A stretch of 51,599 nt of DNA from Pseudomonas monteilii NBRC 103158 = DSM 14164 (lineage in GTDB: Bacteria > Pseudomonadota > Gammaproteobacteria > Pseudomonadales > Pseudomonadaceae), in the NCBI RefSeq assembly GCF_000730605.1, contig NZ_BBIS01000041.1, forward strand, positions 1 to 51,599, in the 5' to 3' direction. The notes beneath the pieces are model-generated. The model worked only from the letters and a program-made list of their open reading frames with translations. It was not told where the DNA came from and ran no database searches. This document shows positions 1 through 8,844 of the stretch, piece by piece (position 1 is the first letter of the stretch; every line of letters starts with the position of its first letter). The translations under genes were made by a program, and so were the position numbers.

Positions 1-24
1 TTTCTTTTGTTACAGGAGTCAACC

Positions 25-1599
25 ATGTCTGGAAGCAATTTCATTGGCGGCCAGCGCAGTGCTGCCGGCAGCGTGCGCCTGCACAGCCTCGATGCGCGCA
101 CCGGCGAAGCATTGCCTTTAGCCTTTGCCCAGGCCACCCCTGAGGAAGTGGCTGCCGCGGCACAGGCTGCCGAAGTGGCATTTGCCGAGTACAACGCCTT
201 GGCGCCAGAGCGCCGCGCGCAGTTTCTTGATGCCATTGCCGACCAGCTGGATGCGCTGGACGATACCTTCGTCGCCACCGTGTGCCGCGAGACCGCGTTG
301 CCGGCTGGGCGCATTCAGGGCGAGCGTGGCCGTACCAGCAACCAGATGCGCCTGTTCGCCAAGGTGCTGCGCCGTGGCGACTACCTGGGGGCGCGCATTG
401 ATCGCGCGCAGCCACAGCGCCAACCGCTGCCACGCCCTGACCTGCGCCAGTACCGTACCGGTGTTGGTCCGGTGGCCGTGTTCGGCGCCAGCAACTTCCC
501 ACTGGCCTTCTCCACCGCCGGCGGTGACACCGCAGCAGCGCTGGCTGCCGGCTGCCCGGTCGTGGTCAAGGCGCACAGCGGCCATATGGCCACTGCCGAG
601 CGGGTGGCCGAGGCCGTCGAGCGTGCAGCGGTAGCCACCGGCATGCCAGCTGGTGTGTTCAACATGATCTACGGTGCCGGTGTCGGCGAAGCGCTGGTAC
701 GCCACCCGGCGATCCAGGCCGTGGGCTTTACCGGTTCGCTCAAGGGCGGCCGTGCCCTGTGCGACCTGGCGGCGGCGCGCCCGCAACCGATCCCGGTGTT
801 CGCTGAAATGAGCAGCATCAACCCGGTGCTGGTGTTGCCCGCGGCGTTGCAGGCCCGTGGCGAGCTGGTGGCCAAGGAACTGGCCGCCTCGGTGGTGCTG
901 GGTTGCGGGCAGTTCTGCACCAACCCCGGGCTGGTCATCGGCATCGCTGGCGAAGCGTTCAGCGCCTTCGTTGCGGTACTGGGCGCGCAACTGGCAGACC
1001 AGCCCGCGCAGACCATGCTCAATGCCGGTACCTTGCGCAGTTATGCCAGCGGTGTGCAGCGCCTGCACCAGCACCCGGGCGTACGCCACCTGGCCGGCGC
1101 CGAACAGGCCGGCGACCAGGCCCACGCCCAGCTGTTCCAGGCCGATGTGAGCCTGCTGCTCAACGGCGATGCGTTGCTTCAGGAGGAGGTATTCGGGCCT
1201 GCCACGGTGGTGGTCGAAGTGGCCGACGAAGCCGACCTGCGCCGCGCTCTGCAAGCCCTGCACGGGCAACTGACCGCCACCCTCATTGCCGAGCCGGAAG
1301 ACTTCCAGCGCTTTGCTGCGCTGGTGCCGGTTCTGCAGCGCAAGGCGGGGCGCCTGTTGGTCAACGGCTACCCGACCGGTGTCGAAGTATGCGATGCGAT
1401 GGTACATGGCGGGCCTTACCCAGCCACTTCCGATGCCCGCGGTACCTCAGTCGGCACCCTGGCCATCGACCGGTTCCTGCGCCCGGTGTGCTACCAGGAC
1501 TACCCGGACGCGCTGCTGCCCGATGCCCTGAAAAACGCTAACCCACTAGGCCTGCAGCGGTTGGTAGACGGTCAACACAGCCGTGAGGCGCTTGCCTGA
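25..1599 (+). CDS. 2,5-dioxovalerate (alpha-ketoglutarate semialdehyde) dehydrogenase
   Basis: Aldehyde dehydrogenase superfamily enzyme of 524 residues that oxidises alpha-ketoglutarate semialdehyde to 2-oxoglutarate with NAD(P)+. This is the last step of non-phosphorylative pentose, hexarate or hydroxyproline breakdown. Visible are the oxyanion Asn in FGASNFP (N157), the cofactor-pocket Lys (K182), GFTGS (234-238), the general-base Glu (E261, in FAEMSS) and the catalytic Cys (C298, in GCGQFCTN). The ATG at 25 is preferred over an upstream TTG because AGGAG lies just before it. The gene starts at the window edge and is probably the last of an operon whose other genes lie outside, so the actual substrate (glucarate, arabinose or hydroxyproline route) cannot be decided here. 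The family call rests on overall similarity to KGSADH rather than on a single diagnostic residue. Confidence 0.9.
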   Translation: MSGSNFIGGQRSAAGSVRLHSLDARTGEALPLAFAQATPEEVAAAAQAAEVAFAEYNALAPERRAQFLDAIADQLDALDDTFVATVCRETALPAGRIQGERGRTSNQMRLFAKVLRRGDYLGARIDRAQPQRQPLPRPDLRQYRTGVGPVAVFGASNFPLAFSTAGGDTAAALAAGCPVVVKAHSGHMATAERVAEAVERAAVATGMPAGVFNMIYGAGVGEALVRHPAIQAVGFTGSLKGGRALCDLAAARPQPIPVFAEMSSINPVLVLPAALQARGELVAKELAASVVLGCGQFCTNPGLVIGIAGEAFSAFVAVLGAQLADQPAQTMLNAGTLRSYASGVQRLHQHPGVRHLAGAEQAGDQAHAQLFQADVSLLLNGDALLQEEVFGPATVVVEVADEADLRRALQALHGQLTATLIAEPEDFQRFAALVPVLQRKAGRLLVNGYPTGVEVCDAMVHGGPYPATSDARGTSVGTLAIDRFLRPVCYQDYPDALLPDALKNANPLGLQRLVDGQHSREALA

Positions 1600-1659
1600 C
1601 GCAGGCGCTATCGCGGTATACCTGTCGGGCCCAGCCCGGCGGGGGGGGCGACCGATGAA

Positions 1660-1878
1660 TCACCCTTCGACAGCGATGAAACCTTCACGCCGGAGCAGCT
1701 CGACGTTGCTCGGTTTTACCTGGAGTTGCGACACCTCCTGAATCAGAAACCCGCGACACTCCACTGTCTCGTGTGATGGCTGGGGAACCCGGGACGAGGG
1801 TACAGCCATCCGGTACACCCAGTGCTCTTCTGCTTGAAGCACGTGATGGCCCAGAAACTGGGCATCGCTAAGCGGCAA
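1660..1878 (-). CDS. small hypothetical protein (72 aa)
   Basis: I do not recognise this protein. The frame reads as a plausible soluble polypeptide with mixed charged and hydrophobic residues and no membrane segment. The proposed TTG start at 1878 has AGGAAG about eight bases upstream. The frame stays open a further 17-20 codons upstream, but with no ATG or GTG, so TTG (or a rarer CTG further up) would be needed. It sits alone between the convergent dehydrogenase and a plus-strand micro-ORF. It may be a real short gene or a chance frame. Confidence 0.35.
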   Translation of the reverse strand: MPLSDAQFLGHHVLQAEEHWVYRMAVPSSRVPQPSHETVECRGFLIQEVSQLQVKPSNVELLRREGFIAVEG

Positions 1879-1934
1879 GCAGGTTTCTTCCTGCAGCGTC
1901 GCATGTTCACCTTCACAGCAAAAGGAAATTGGGG

Positions 1935-1979
1935 ATGAAGGCGATTACTCCACTGTTCACCGGCCTGGCATTTCGCTGA
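1935..1979 (+). CDS. micro-ORF of 14 codons (possible leader peptide or small-RNA-encoded peptide)
   Basis: An AAGGA Shine-Dalgarno at 1922-1926 precedes ATG at 1935. The 14-codon frame reads MKAITPLFTGLAFR and ends in TGA at 1977-1979. A Rho-independent terminator hairpin begins two bases later. Start signal, short frame and immediate terminator make a compact unit, which could be a tiny peptide gene, a leader peptide controlling the downstream kinase, or the 3' end of a small RNA. I know no homologue. Confidence 0.35.
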   Translation: MKAITPLFTGLAFR

Positions 1980-1981
1980 AC

Positions 1982-2008
1982 GGCCCGCGTCCTTGGCGCG
2001 GGCCTTTT
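1982..2008 (+). terminator. Rho-independent terminator after micro-ORF
   Basis: GGCCCGCG (1982-1989) and CGCGGGCC (1997-2004) form a perfect 8-bp stem with a 7-base loop. TTTT follows at 2005-2008. It stands between the micro-ORF and the kinase start at 2114, so transcription from upstream would stop or attenuate here. Confidence 0.65.
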
Positions 2009-2113
2009 ACGTGTGCCCCAAGGCTCAGCCGTCGCGTGTGACCGGGCAGGCTGTTCAATTCGGTTTCTGTCGCCCGTGAGACTATGATGTGGAGCAAGCG
2101 ACAGAGGTGAGTC

Positions 2114-4237
2114 ATGGATAAAGATGGGATCGACCCGCTGGGCCCACTGCCAGCAGCAGGTGTGCGGTCTGCGAACGAGGTTGTTACGGAACATTCGTCC
2201 GAACAACTGCGTCTGGTGCTGGACGCCGCTGCGGTCGTGGGTACGTGGGTCTGGGATATTCCGAACGACCGGGTAACGGCAGACGAACGTTTCTCCCGGT
2301 CCTTCGGCATTCCTGCTCAAAAGTGTGAAGCGGGCATTCCAATCGCCGAAGCCTTCAACTCGATCTACCCGGGTGATCGTGAGCGCGTTTCCCGGGATAT
2401 CCATGAAGCGATGTCTCGAGGTGGTACGTTCCGTTGTGAATATCGCGTTCGTAACGAAGCCGGGCTGTATCACTGGATCGAGGCCAACGGGCATGCCGAG
2501 CTGGATGCCGAAGGGCAGGCCATACGCTTCCCTGGCGTGCTCATGGACATCGAGTCGCGAAGGGCAGCTGAGGCTGAGCGAGACCGCGTATCGGCGTTGT
2601 TGCGTACCTTTACTGCCGCAGTGCCTGGGGTTGTGTATGCAAAGGACCTGGAAGGCAGGATGCTCATTGCCAACCATGGGGCAACGCAACTGATCGGCAA
2701 ACCGCCAGAATTCTACCTGGGCAAGACGGACCTCGAATTCCTCGAAGACAAGGCGCAGGCGCGCCAGGTGATGCAGACCGACCAGCAGATCATGCGTGGC
2801 GGCAAGGCTGTGCAGGTCGAGGAGCGGGTCGACATGCCGGACGGTTCTGCAACGACATGGCTCTCCGTCAAGGCCCCCTTGCTCGATGAGGCGGGAAACG
2901 TCATAGGGCTCATCGGTTCTTCCATAGACGTTACCGCAAGAAAACAGGCCGAGGCCGCGCTTTTGAACCTCAACCGCACGCTGGAAGAGCGCATCAGCGA
3001 AGCCGTGGCCCAGCGTGAGGCCGCGCAAGAGGCGCTGCGCCAATCGCAAAAAATGGAAGCGATAGGCCAGCTCACGGGCGGTATCGCACACGACTTCAAT
3101 AATCTGCTGGCAGGCATCACCGGCAGCCTGGACCTGGCCAAGCTGCGGGGCAAGCAAGGGCGGTTGGCGGACGTCGAGCGCTACATTGAGGTCGCGCACC
3201 GGGCGGCGCACAAGGCGGCGGCCCTGACCCATCGGTTGCTGGCATTTTCACGCCGGCAGCCTTTGCAGGCCACCCGTACCGAGGTCAATGGCCTGATAGG
3301 CGGCCTGGAGGACCTTGTGCGGCGCACCGTCGGACCAATGATTCTTCTGAAAGTCGATTTGAAAGCGCAGCTTTCCACCTGCCTGGTAGACCCGGTTCAG
3401 GTCGAGAACTCGCTGCTGAACCTCTGCATCAATGCACGGGATGCCATTGGCAAGCGTGCAGGCAATATCACCATCACTACTGCAAACGAGGCCCTTGAGG
3501 CAGGCCCGGGCCTGGATGCCGAGCTGCAGCCGGGTTCGTACCTCGCCATCAGTGTGGCGGACAATGGCATGGGAATGTCGGCCGAAACACTGTCGAAAGC
3601 GTGCGAGCCGTTCTTCACTACCAAAGCGATGGGCGAAGGCACAGGGCTGGGGTTGTCGATGGTATATGGCTTTGCCAAGCAGTCGGGCGGGCAAGTCAGG
3701 ATTGCTTCCGAAGAAGGGGCAGGAACCCGGGTGCAGCTTTTTCTGCCAATCGATCAAGGGCAGCCTGAAAACATCGGCCCGGCAGAGACCCACCCCGATT
3801 TTTCACCCCAATGGTCTGACCGCAATGTGCTGATTGTGGATGACGAGCCCTCTGTGCGTTTGTTTGTCAGTGAAGTGCTCAGCGGTTTGGGGTGCACGGT
3901 TATCGAGGCCGCTGATAGCCAGGCCGGGCAGCAACTGCTGGCTTCTGACACTCGCATCGATTTGCTGGTGACTGATATCGGACTGCCGGGAGGGCTCGAC
4001 GGCCGGGAGATGGCGAAATTCGGGCGACAAACGCGTGTAGGGTTACCGGTCATTTTCATGACCGGTTACGCCAGCCCTTCAGTGTTTGAGGATGAGGTAT
4101 TGCGCAACGCATCGGCCGTGTTGATCAAGCCATTCGCGATGGAGGATTTGATCGCCAACGTTCACGCGATGTTTGGCGCTCGAATCAATCTGGGCAGGCC
4201 TTCGGTAGCGGCTGACCGAGGTAGCGAGATGGATTGA
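2114..4237 (+). CDS. soluble hybrid sensor histidine kinase (PAS-PAS-HisKA-HATPase-REC)
   Basis: Two-component hybrid kinase of 707 residues. An N-terminal PAS (about 30-150, with a PAC-like end) is followed by a second PAS (about 160-277), a short coiled coil (280-312), HisKA with H326 in the GGIAHDFNNLL H-box, HATPase_c with N-box NLCINARDA (436-444), G1 DNGMG (483-487) and G2 GEGTGLGLS, and a C-terminal receiver with DD acidic pocket (576-577), phospho-acceptor D621 and K672. No membrane segment is present, so it should sense a cytoplasmic signal through the PAS domains. AGAGGTGA precedes the ATG. No separate response regulator or output gene adjoins it; the receiver may pass phosphate to a distant Hpt protein. 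It ends 9 bp from the convergent MocR gene. Confidence 0.92.
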   Translation: MDKDGIDPLGPLPAAGVRSANEVVTEHSSEQLRLVLDAAAVVGTWVWDIPNDRVTADERFSRSFGIPAQKCEAGIPIAEAFNSIYPGDRERVSRDIHEAMSRGGTFRCEYRVRNEAGLYHWIEANGHAELDAEGQAIRFPGVLMDIESRRAAEAERDRVSALLRTFTAAVPGVVYAKDLEGRMLIANHGATQLIGKPPEFYLGKTDLEFLEDKAQARQVMQTDQQIMRGGKAVQVEERVDMPDGSATTWLSVKAPLLDEAGNVIGLIGSSIDVTARKQAEAALLNLNRTLEERISEAVAQREAAQEALRQSQKMEAIGQLTGGIAHDFNNLLAGITGSLDLAKLRGKQGRLADVERYIEVAHRAAHKAAALTHRLLAFSRRQPLQATRTEVNGLIGGLEDLVRRTVGPMILLKVDLKAQLSTCLVDPVQVENSLLNLCINARDAIGKRAGNITITTANEALEAGPGLDAELQPGSYLAISVADNGMGMSAETLSKACEPFFTTKAMGEGTGLGLSMVYGFAKQSGGQVRIASEEGAGTRVQLFLPIDQGQPENIGPAETHPDFSPQWSDRNVLIVDDEPSVRLFVSEVLSGLGCTVIEAADSQAGQQLLASDTRIDLLVTDIGLPGGLDGREMAKFGRQTRVGLPVIFMTGYASPSVFEDEVLRNASAVLIKPFAMEDLIANVHAMFGARINLGRPSVAADRGSEMD

Positions 4238-4245
4238 TCGGGCCA

Positions 4246-5628
4246 CTAGGCACCCAGTGCCCGTTTCAACACGTCATAGATTCTGGCGTCCCCCGACTGC
4301 GCAACGTTGAACCGCAGAAAATCCCCCGCAGTCATGGACTGGCTAAAGGCATTCCCGGGCGCCAGCACTACACCCTCATTCAAACAAGCCCTGGCCAGCG
4401 TTGCTGCATCCTTGCCTTGCGGCAGCTGGCACCAGGCGTACAGGCCCGCCTGGGGAATGATCCAAGGCTTTATACCAAGCGCCTGAAGCCTGGCTACCGT
4501 TTTGTCCATTTGCTCGGCCAACCGAACGCGCACGCTCTCCATGTGCTTTCGGTACCCGCTATCGGTAATCGCGTGGTGGATGATGTCGGCCGCCAGGCGC
4601 CCACCGCCGAAGGTGGTCGCAATCTTGAGGTCGACCAGGCCCTCGATCCATTCACCGCGCGCAGCGATGTAGCCGCAGCGGATTGAAGCGGAGATGGTCT
4701 TGGAAAAGCTGCCGATCTGGATGACACGTGAGAGGCCATTGAACGCAGACAGGCGTGGCGCGGGCGTATGTTCGAAGTCGCCGAAAATATCGTCCTCGAC
4801 AATCACCAGGTTGGAGGTGTCGGCCAGCTTCAGCAGCCTGTGTGCCGTGACCGGGTACAGGGTGGCCCCGGTCGGGTTGTGGATGCCGGAATTTGTGATG
4901 TACAACCGGGGCGCATGCGAGAGCAGGGCAGCGCCGAATGCAGCGATGTCCGGGCCGGTCGGCGTGTAAGGCACGCCCACAACGTTCACCCGGTGTGCTT
5001 TCAGCAGTGCGTGAAAGTTGAAATAGCAGGGGTCGTCCACCAGCACCGTGTCGCCCGGCTCCAGCAGAAAACGGCAAATCAGGTCGATGGCATGGGTGCC
5101 GGACTCGGTGAGCATGATCTGTTCAAGCGGGGCTTCGACCCCGATGCCTGCCAGCCGCCGCGACAGGAACTGCCGGAGCGGTGGATAGCCAAGCGGTGAA
5201 GCGTACTCCGTCAGTTTTGACGCGTCAGAACGGGCAACCATGCGAAGCGCTTTACGCACACCCGCTTCGTACATCCAGGAAGGCGGTAGCCACCCGCACC
5301 CTGGTTTCAACGCATCGAGGGAGGTTTCAAGTGATTGGCGCGAGATCCACAGCGGGTCGACGACACGATCCAGTTTGGGGCCAAGTTCGGTCAGCGCCAA
5401 TGGCGCCACTGGCCCTGCAACGTAAAAGCCGGAGCCTGGGCGAGCGCTGAGTACACCCTCGGCCATTAACCGTTCATAGGCCTCAAGCACGGTAGAAACC
5501 GACACCTGCATGGTCTGGGCCATGGCGCGGACGGATGGAATTCTTGCGCCGGGGGTGTAGGTGCGAGAGGCGATCCTGGACTGGATCTCGGCCATGACCG
5601 TTCGAATTCGCGTGCCGCTGCGTTTCAT
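4246..5628 (-). CDS. MocR-type regulator (GntR wHTH plus aminotransferase-like domain)
   Basis: Protein of 460 residues with a GntR-family winged helix (about 10-68) joined to a fold-type I aminotransferase domain (about 110-455). PLP-binding features are intact: HNPTG (250-254), VEDDIF with the pyridine-binding Asp (277-282), and the Schiff-base Lys K310 in GSFSK. MocR proteins use PLP-bound ligands to sense amines or amino acids and usually control a divergent gene and themselves. The divergent neighbour is an EamA exporter 121 bp away, and the intergenic region carries two near-identical direct repeats, the expected operator form. Its likely target is therefore the exporter; the ligand is unknown. 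Confidence 0.9.
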   Translation of the reverse strand: MKRSGTRIRTVMAEIQSRIASRTYTPGARIPSVRAMAQTMQVSVSTVLEAYERLMAEGVLSARPGSGFYVAGPVAPLALTELGPKLDRVVDPLWISRQSLETSLDALKPGCGWLPPSWMYEAGVRKALRMVARSDASKLTEYASPLGYPPLRQFLSRRLAGIGVEAPLEQIMLTESGTHAIDLICRFLLEPGDTVLVDDPCYFNFHALLKAHRVNVVGVPYTPTGPDIAAFGAALLSHAPRLYITNSGIHNPTGATLYPVTAHRLLKLADTSNLVIVEDDIFGDFEHTPAPRLSAFNGLSRVIQIGSFSKTISASIRCGYIAARGEWIEGLVDLKIATTFGGGRLAADIIHHAITDSGYRKHMESVRVRLAEQMDKTVARLQALGIKPWIIPQAGLYAWCQLPQGKDAATLARACLNEGVVLAPGNAFSQSMTAGDFLRFNVAQSGDARIYDVLKRALGA

Positions 5629-5637
5629 CGCACCCTC

Positions 5638-5687
5638 AACTGTGCTGGATTAATATGCATAACAGTTCGGTTTAACTGTATTGGATT
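5638..5687. promoter_or_regulatory. direct-repeat operator, probably for the MocR regulator
   Basis: AACTGTGCTGGATT (5638-5651) and AACTGTATTGGATT (5674-5687) are direct repeats, 12 of 14 identical, 36 bp apart. An inverted AACAGTT lies between them at 5661-5667. Tandem direct repeats are typical MocR/GabR/TauR operators, and these lie directly upstream of the mocR start and the divergent exporter. Confidence 0.6.
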
Positions 5688-5707
5688 GTACATGGCCTGG
5701 GTGAGCC

Positions 5708-5726
5708 CGTCAGTGATGTACTGACG
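5708..5726. promoter_or_regulatory. perfect inverted repeat upstream of EamA exporter
   Basis: CGTCAGT (5708-5714) and ACTGACG (5720-5726) are perfect 7-bp arms around a 5-base spacer, ending 23 bp before the exporter ATG at 5750. It may be an operator for a dimeric repressor or a leader hairpin. Confidence 0.4.
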
Positions 5727-5749
5727 CCTGGCTTATCGAGGAATGAACG

Positions 5750-6619
5750 ATGGAAAGATCAACAAGCGGATGGATCAATGGCTTCATAGGCGTCGCCATT
5801 TTTGCGGGCTCGTTGCCGGCAACCCGCGTGGCCGTGGCGGACTTTGAACCGACGTTTCTGACCTGTGCCAGGGCCACCATTGCCGCCTTGTTGGGTGCGC
5901 TGTTCTTGATCGTGCTGCGCCAGCCTCGGCCGAAGCGGGGTGATTTGGCGTCATTGGCGGTAACAGCGCTGGGCGTTGTCATCGGGTTCCCGTTGCTGAC
6001 GGCACTGGCGCTCCAGCATGTCACCTCTGCCCATTCCATTGTTTTCGTCGGGCTGCTGCCGCTGTGTACCGCTGGGTTTGCCGTTTTGCGGGGCGGTGAG
6101 CGGCCTCGGCCGTTGTTCTGGCTGTTCTCGTTCATGGGGGCCGGGCTGGTCGCGGGCTATGCGTTGATGAATGGCGGCGAAGGGTCGTTGGTGGGCGACC
6201 TGCTGATGACGGCAGCGGTGGTGGTGTGTGGCTTGGGGTATGCAGAAGGGGCGCGGCTGTCGCGCACATTGGGCGGGTGGCAGGTGATCAGTTGGGCATT
6301 GCTGGTGGCGTTGCCGTTCATGCTGCTGCTGACGGTCGTTAATTTTCCAGCACCTGATGCCTTTGCCAAGGTAAGTGCGCCGGCGTGGTTCAGCTTTGGC
6401 TACGTTTCGCTGTTCAGCATGCTGATTGGCTTTGTGTTCTGGTACCGGGGGCTTGTCCAGGGGGGCATTGCGGCTGTGGGGCAGCTGCAACTGTTTCAGC
6501 CGTTCATGGGGCTTGGGCTGGCGGCGTTGCTGCTGCACGAGCAGGTCAGCTGGTTGATGCTGGTGGTGACGCTGGGGGCTGTGATCTGCGTGGCCGGGGC
6601 CAGGAAGTACGCCCAATAA
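5750..6619 (+). CDS. EamA/DMT-family transporter
   Basis: Integral inner-membrane protein of 289 residues with about ten hydrophobic segments and the internal two-fold repeat of drug/metabolite transporters (EamA). An early INGFIGVAIFAGSLPATRVAV segment and a C-terminal EQVSWLMLVVTLGAVICVAG segment are typical. Members export amino acids, amines or other small metabolites. GAGGA lies 9 bases before the ATG. It is divergent from a MocR regulator with a clear operator, so expression probably responds to a PLP-reactive amine or amino acid. It ends 66 bp from the convergent diguanylate cyclase gene. Confidence 0.88.
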   Translation: MERSTSGWINGFIGVAIFAGSLPATRVAVADFEPTFLTCARATIAALLGALFLIVLRQPRPKRGDLASLAVTALGVVIGFPLLTALALQHVTSAHSIVFVGLLPLCTAGFAVLRGGERPRPLFWLFSFMGAGLVAGYALMNGGEGSLVGDLLMTAAVVVCGLGYAEGARLSRTLGGWQVISWALLVALPFMLLLTVVNFPAPDAFAKVSAPAWFSFGYVSLFSMLIGFVFWYRGLVQGGIAAVGQLQLFQPFMGLGLAALLLHEQVSWLMLVVTLGAVICVAGARKYAQ

Positions 6620-6685
6620 GTGATTACGCCTGGGTCGTTGCAAGCAGGGCGAGCATACCGCAACACAGCCCGGACCGTGCTCGTC

Positions 6686-7723
6686 TCAACAAGGCGGCGC
6701 TACATAAACAACCCGATCACGCCCGTTCTGTTTGGCGGTATAGAGCCCCTTATCGGCGCGCTCCAGTGCGTCATCCAGCGTTTCACCTTTGGCAAACAGG
6801 GTGCACCCTATGCTCAGGCTTACCTTCAATTGACCACTGGGCATCTGCATCGCCCCTGCACCCACCTGTTCCCGAATGCGCTCAGCAATCCGCTGCAGCT
6901 CTTCGCTGTCCTTGACCTGCAAAATCGCGACGAACTCCTCACCCCCATGTCGCACGAGCAGGTCATCGGGGCGCAGTGCAGCGCGCAGGCGGCGGGCAGT
7001 TTCGCACAGCACCTTGTCACCACCGCCATGGCCGTGCTTGTCGTTGATGGCTTTGAAATGATCGAGGTCGGCATAAACCGCCCCCAACTGTAAGCCGTTC
7101 ACCTCGGCCAAGCGCCGTTCATGTGCTTCAAACGCGGACAATGCGCCGCGGTTCCAGAGTTGTGTCAAAGGGTCGAGCAGGGCTTTGCGCTGCTCGCGAT
7201 CCATTTCAAGGCGCAGGTCGCGGTTCACCTGTGCCAGTGTGCGCAGCTGCAGATATCCCTCGGCAAGCGTGGCCAGGTCCCTGAAGTTCGCTTGTTGCGC
7301 CTCGCTGAGCACGCGTGGCTGGGGGTCGAACATGCACAGCGTACCGATGGCTTTGCCGTTGCCGGCGCGCAACGGGTGGCCGGCGTAAAAGCGGATATAG
7401 GGCGCGTTGAGCACGAGCGGATTGTCGACGAATCGCGTATCGCACGTGGCATCGGGGACCATCAACGTATCGTCACCGAGAATGGCGTAGCCGCAGAATG
7501 AAACACTGCGCGTCGTCTCACTTGCCTCAAGCCCTATCCGGGCCTTGAACCACTGCCGGTCCTGGTCGATGAGGCTGATAAGCACGGTGTCCACATGGGC
7601 CAGGTCCTGGGTGAGCCGTACCAAGGTATCGAGGTAATGCTCGGCGGGTGTATCGACCAGGTTCATGTCATCGAGCGTGCGCTGGCGAAGCACTTCGTCA
7701 GCGGGTAGGGGGCAAGCTGGCAT
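6686..7723 (-). CDS. GAF-GGDEF diguanylate cyclase
   Basis: Soluble protein of 345 residues with an N-terminal GAF domain (about 25-165) and a C-terminal GGDEF domain (about 175-340). The active-site loop is GGEEF (260-264), compatible with cyclic di-GMP synthesis. An inhibitory I-site RPDD (251-254) lies five residues upstream, so product inhibition is likely. The metal-binding Asp is in YADLDHFK. GGAGG lies seven bases before the ATG. No EAL domain is present. The GAF ligand is not predictable. It stands alone between convergent eamA and divergent glsA. Confidence 0.92.
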   Translation of the reverse strand: MPACPLPADEVLRQRTLDDMNLVDTPAEHYLDTLVRLTQDLAHVDTVLISLIDQDRQWFKARIGLEASETTRSVSFCGYAILGDDTLMVPDATCDTRFVDNPLVLNAPYIRFYAGHPLRAGNGKAIGTLCMFDPQPRVLSEAQQANFRDLATLAEGYLQLRTLAQVNRDLRLEMDREQRKALLDPLTQLWNRGALSAFEAHERRLAEVNGLQLGAVYADLDHFKAINDKHGHGGGDKVLCETARRLRAALRPDDLLVRHGGEEFVAILQVKDSEELQRIAERIREQVGAGAMQMPSGQLKVSLSIGCTLFAKGETLDDALERADKGLYTAKQNGRDRVVYVAPPC

Positions 7724-7935
7724 CGTTGGTCCTCCATTCCTTGGTTAGCGGCCACTGCACCTGGCGGTTGCACGTTCTGTGTATCGGCGAACCAAGCACA
7801 GCATAGGTTAGGGCATCGAGCCATGGGCTACAGGGTAAAGCGGCATTTCTTGCCGAATGTGTGATTTCTTCCGCTCGACCTTCGTCAAGAAGGCTACCCC
7901 TTAGCCGTCGTCTGGGGACTGATACAGGGCTTTCC

Positions 7936-8844
7936 ATGCAAACGCTGTTGAATGAGATTCTTGAAGAAGTACGTCCCTTGATCGGCAAGGGCAAAGTGGC
8001 GGACTACATTCCTGCGCTGGCCGATGTGCCGGCGAACCAGTTGGGCATCGCAGTCTACGGCAATGATGGCAGCTATCACTGCGCGGGCGACGCCCTGGTG
8101 CCATTTTCGGTGCAGAGTATTTCCAAGGTGTTCAGCCTGGTTCAGGCGATCGGGCACTCGGGTGAAGCCATTTGGGAGCGGCTTGGCCATGAGCCCTCGG
8201 GGCAGCCGTTCAACTCGCTGGTACAGCTGGAGTTCGAGCGCGGTCGCCCACGCAACCCCTTCATCAATGCGGGTGCGTTGGTGATCTGTGATATCAACCA
8301 GTCGCGCTTTGCAGCACCCACGTTGTCGATGCGCGATTTCGTACGACGGCTCTCGGGCAACCCCCACATCTCGATCGATGCCCGTGTTGCAGATTCTGAA
8401 TATCAATTCCGCGCGCGCAACGCGGCCATGGCTTACCTGATGCAGTCCTTTGGCAACTTCCATAACGAGGTGGAGGCTGTGCTGCGCAGTTATTTCAGCT
8501 ACTGCGCGCTGCAAATGAACTGCCTGGATCTGGCCCGGGCGTTCTGCTTCCTGGCCAACGATGGGTTCTGCAAGCACAGCGGTGAGCAGATTCTGACCCG
8601 ACGCCAGACGCAACAGGTGAACTCGATCATGGCCACCAGCGGACTGTATGACGAAGCAGGGAATTTCGCCTATCGGGTGGGGTTGCCTGGCAAGAGTGGC
8701 GTGGGGGGCGGGATTGTGGCGATCGTGCCGGGGCAATTCACGGTGTGCGTGTGGTCGCCGGAGTTGAATGCGGCGGGCAACTCCCTCGCCGGGATGGCGG
8801 CGCTGGAGTTGCTGAGTTCGCGGATTGGCTGGTCGGTGTTTTGA
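7936..8844 (+). CDS. glsA: glutaminase
   Basis: Serine-dependent beta-lactamase-like glutaminase of 302 residues, hydrolysing L-glutamine to glutamate and ammonia in the cytoplasm. The nucleophile and base are in the SISK motif (S61, K64). GxxFNS (PSGQPFNS), NPFINAGAL and a C-terminal GKSGVGGG segment are all conserved family blocks. The ATG at 7936 gives the usual family length (about 300); an in-frame GTG at 7861 would add 25 residues with no family counterpart. The Shine-Dalgarno is weak. It is monocistronic as far as can be seen. Confidence 0.93.
   Translation: MQTLLNEILEEVRPLIGKGKVADYIPALADVPANQLGIAVYGNDGSYHCAGDALVPFSVQSISKVFSLVQAIGHSGEAIWERLGHEPSGQPFNSLVQLEFERGRPRNPFINAGALVICDINQSRFAAPTLSMRDFVRRLSGNPHISIDARVADSEYQFRARNAAMAYLMQSFGNFHNEVEAVLRSYFSYCALQMNCLDLARAFCFLANDGFCKHSGEQILTRRQTQQVNSIMATSGLYDEAGNFAYRVGLPGKSGVGGGIVAIVPGQFTVCVWSPELNAAGNSLAGMAALELLSSRIGWSVF

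Noticed and set aside
1641..1648. Run of eight G after the dehydrogenase gene
   Set aside because: A nearby CGGGC/GCCCG stem is only 5 bp with no T-run, so no terminator is claimed; the G-run alone shows no function.
1913..3232. 439-codon minus-strand frame over the histidine kinase
   Set aside because: The plus strand encodes clear PAS and HisKA domains; the antisense product shows no domain features.
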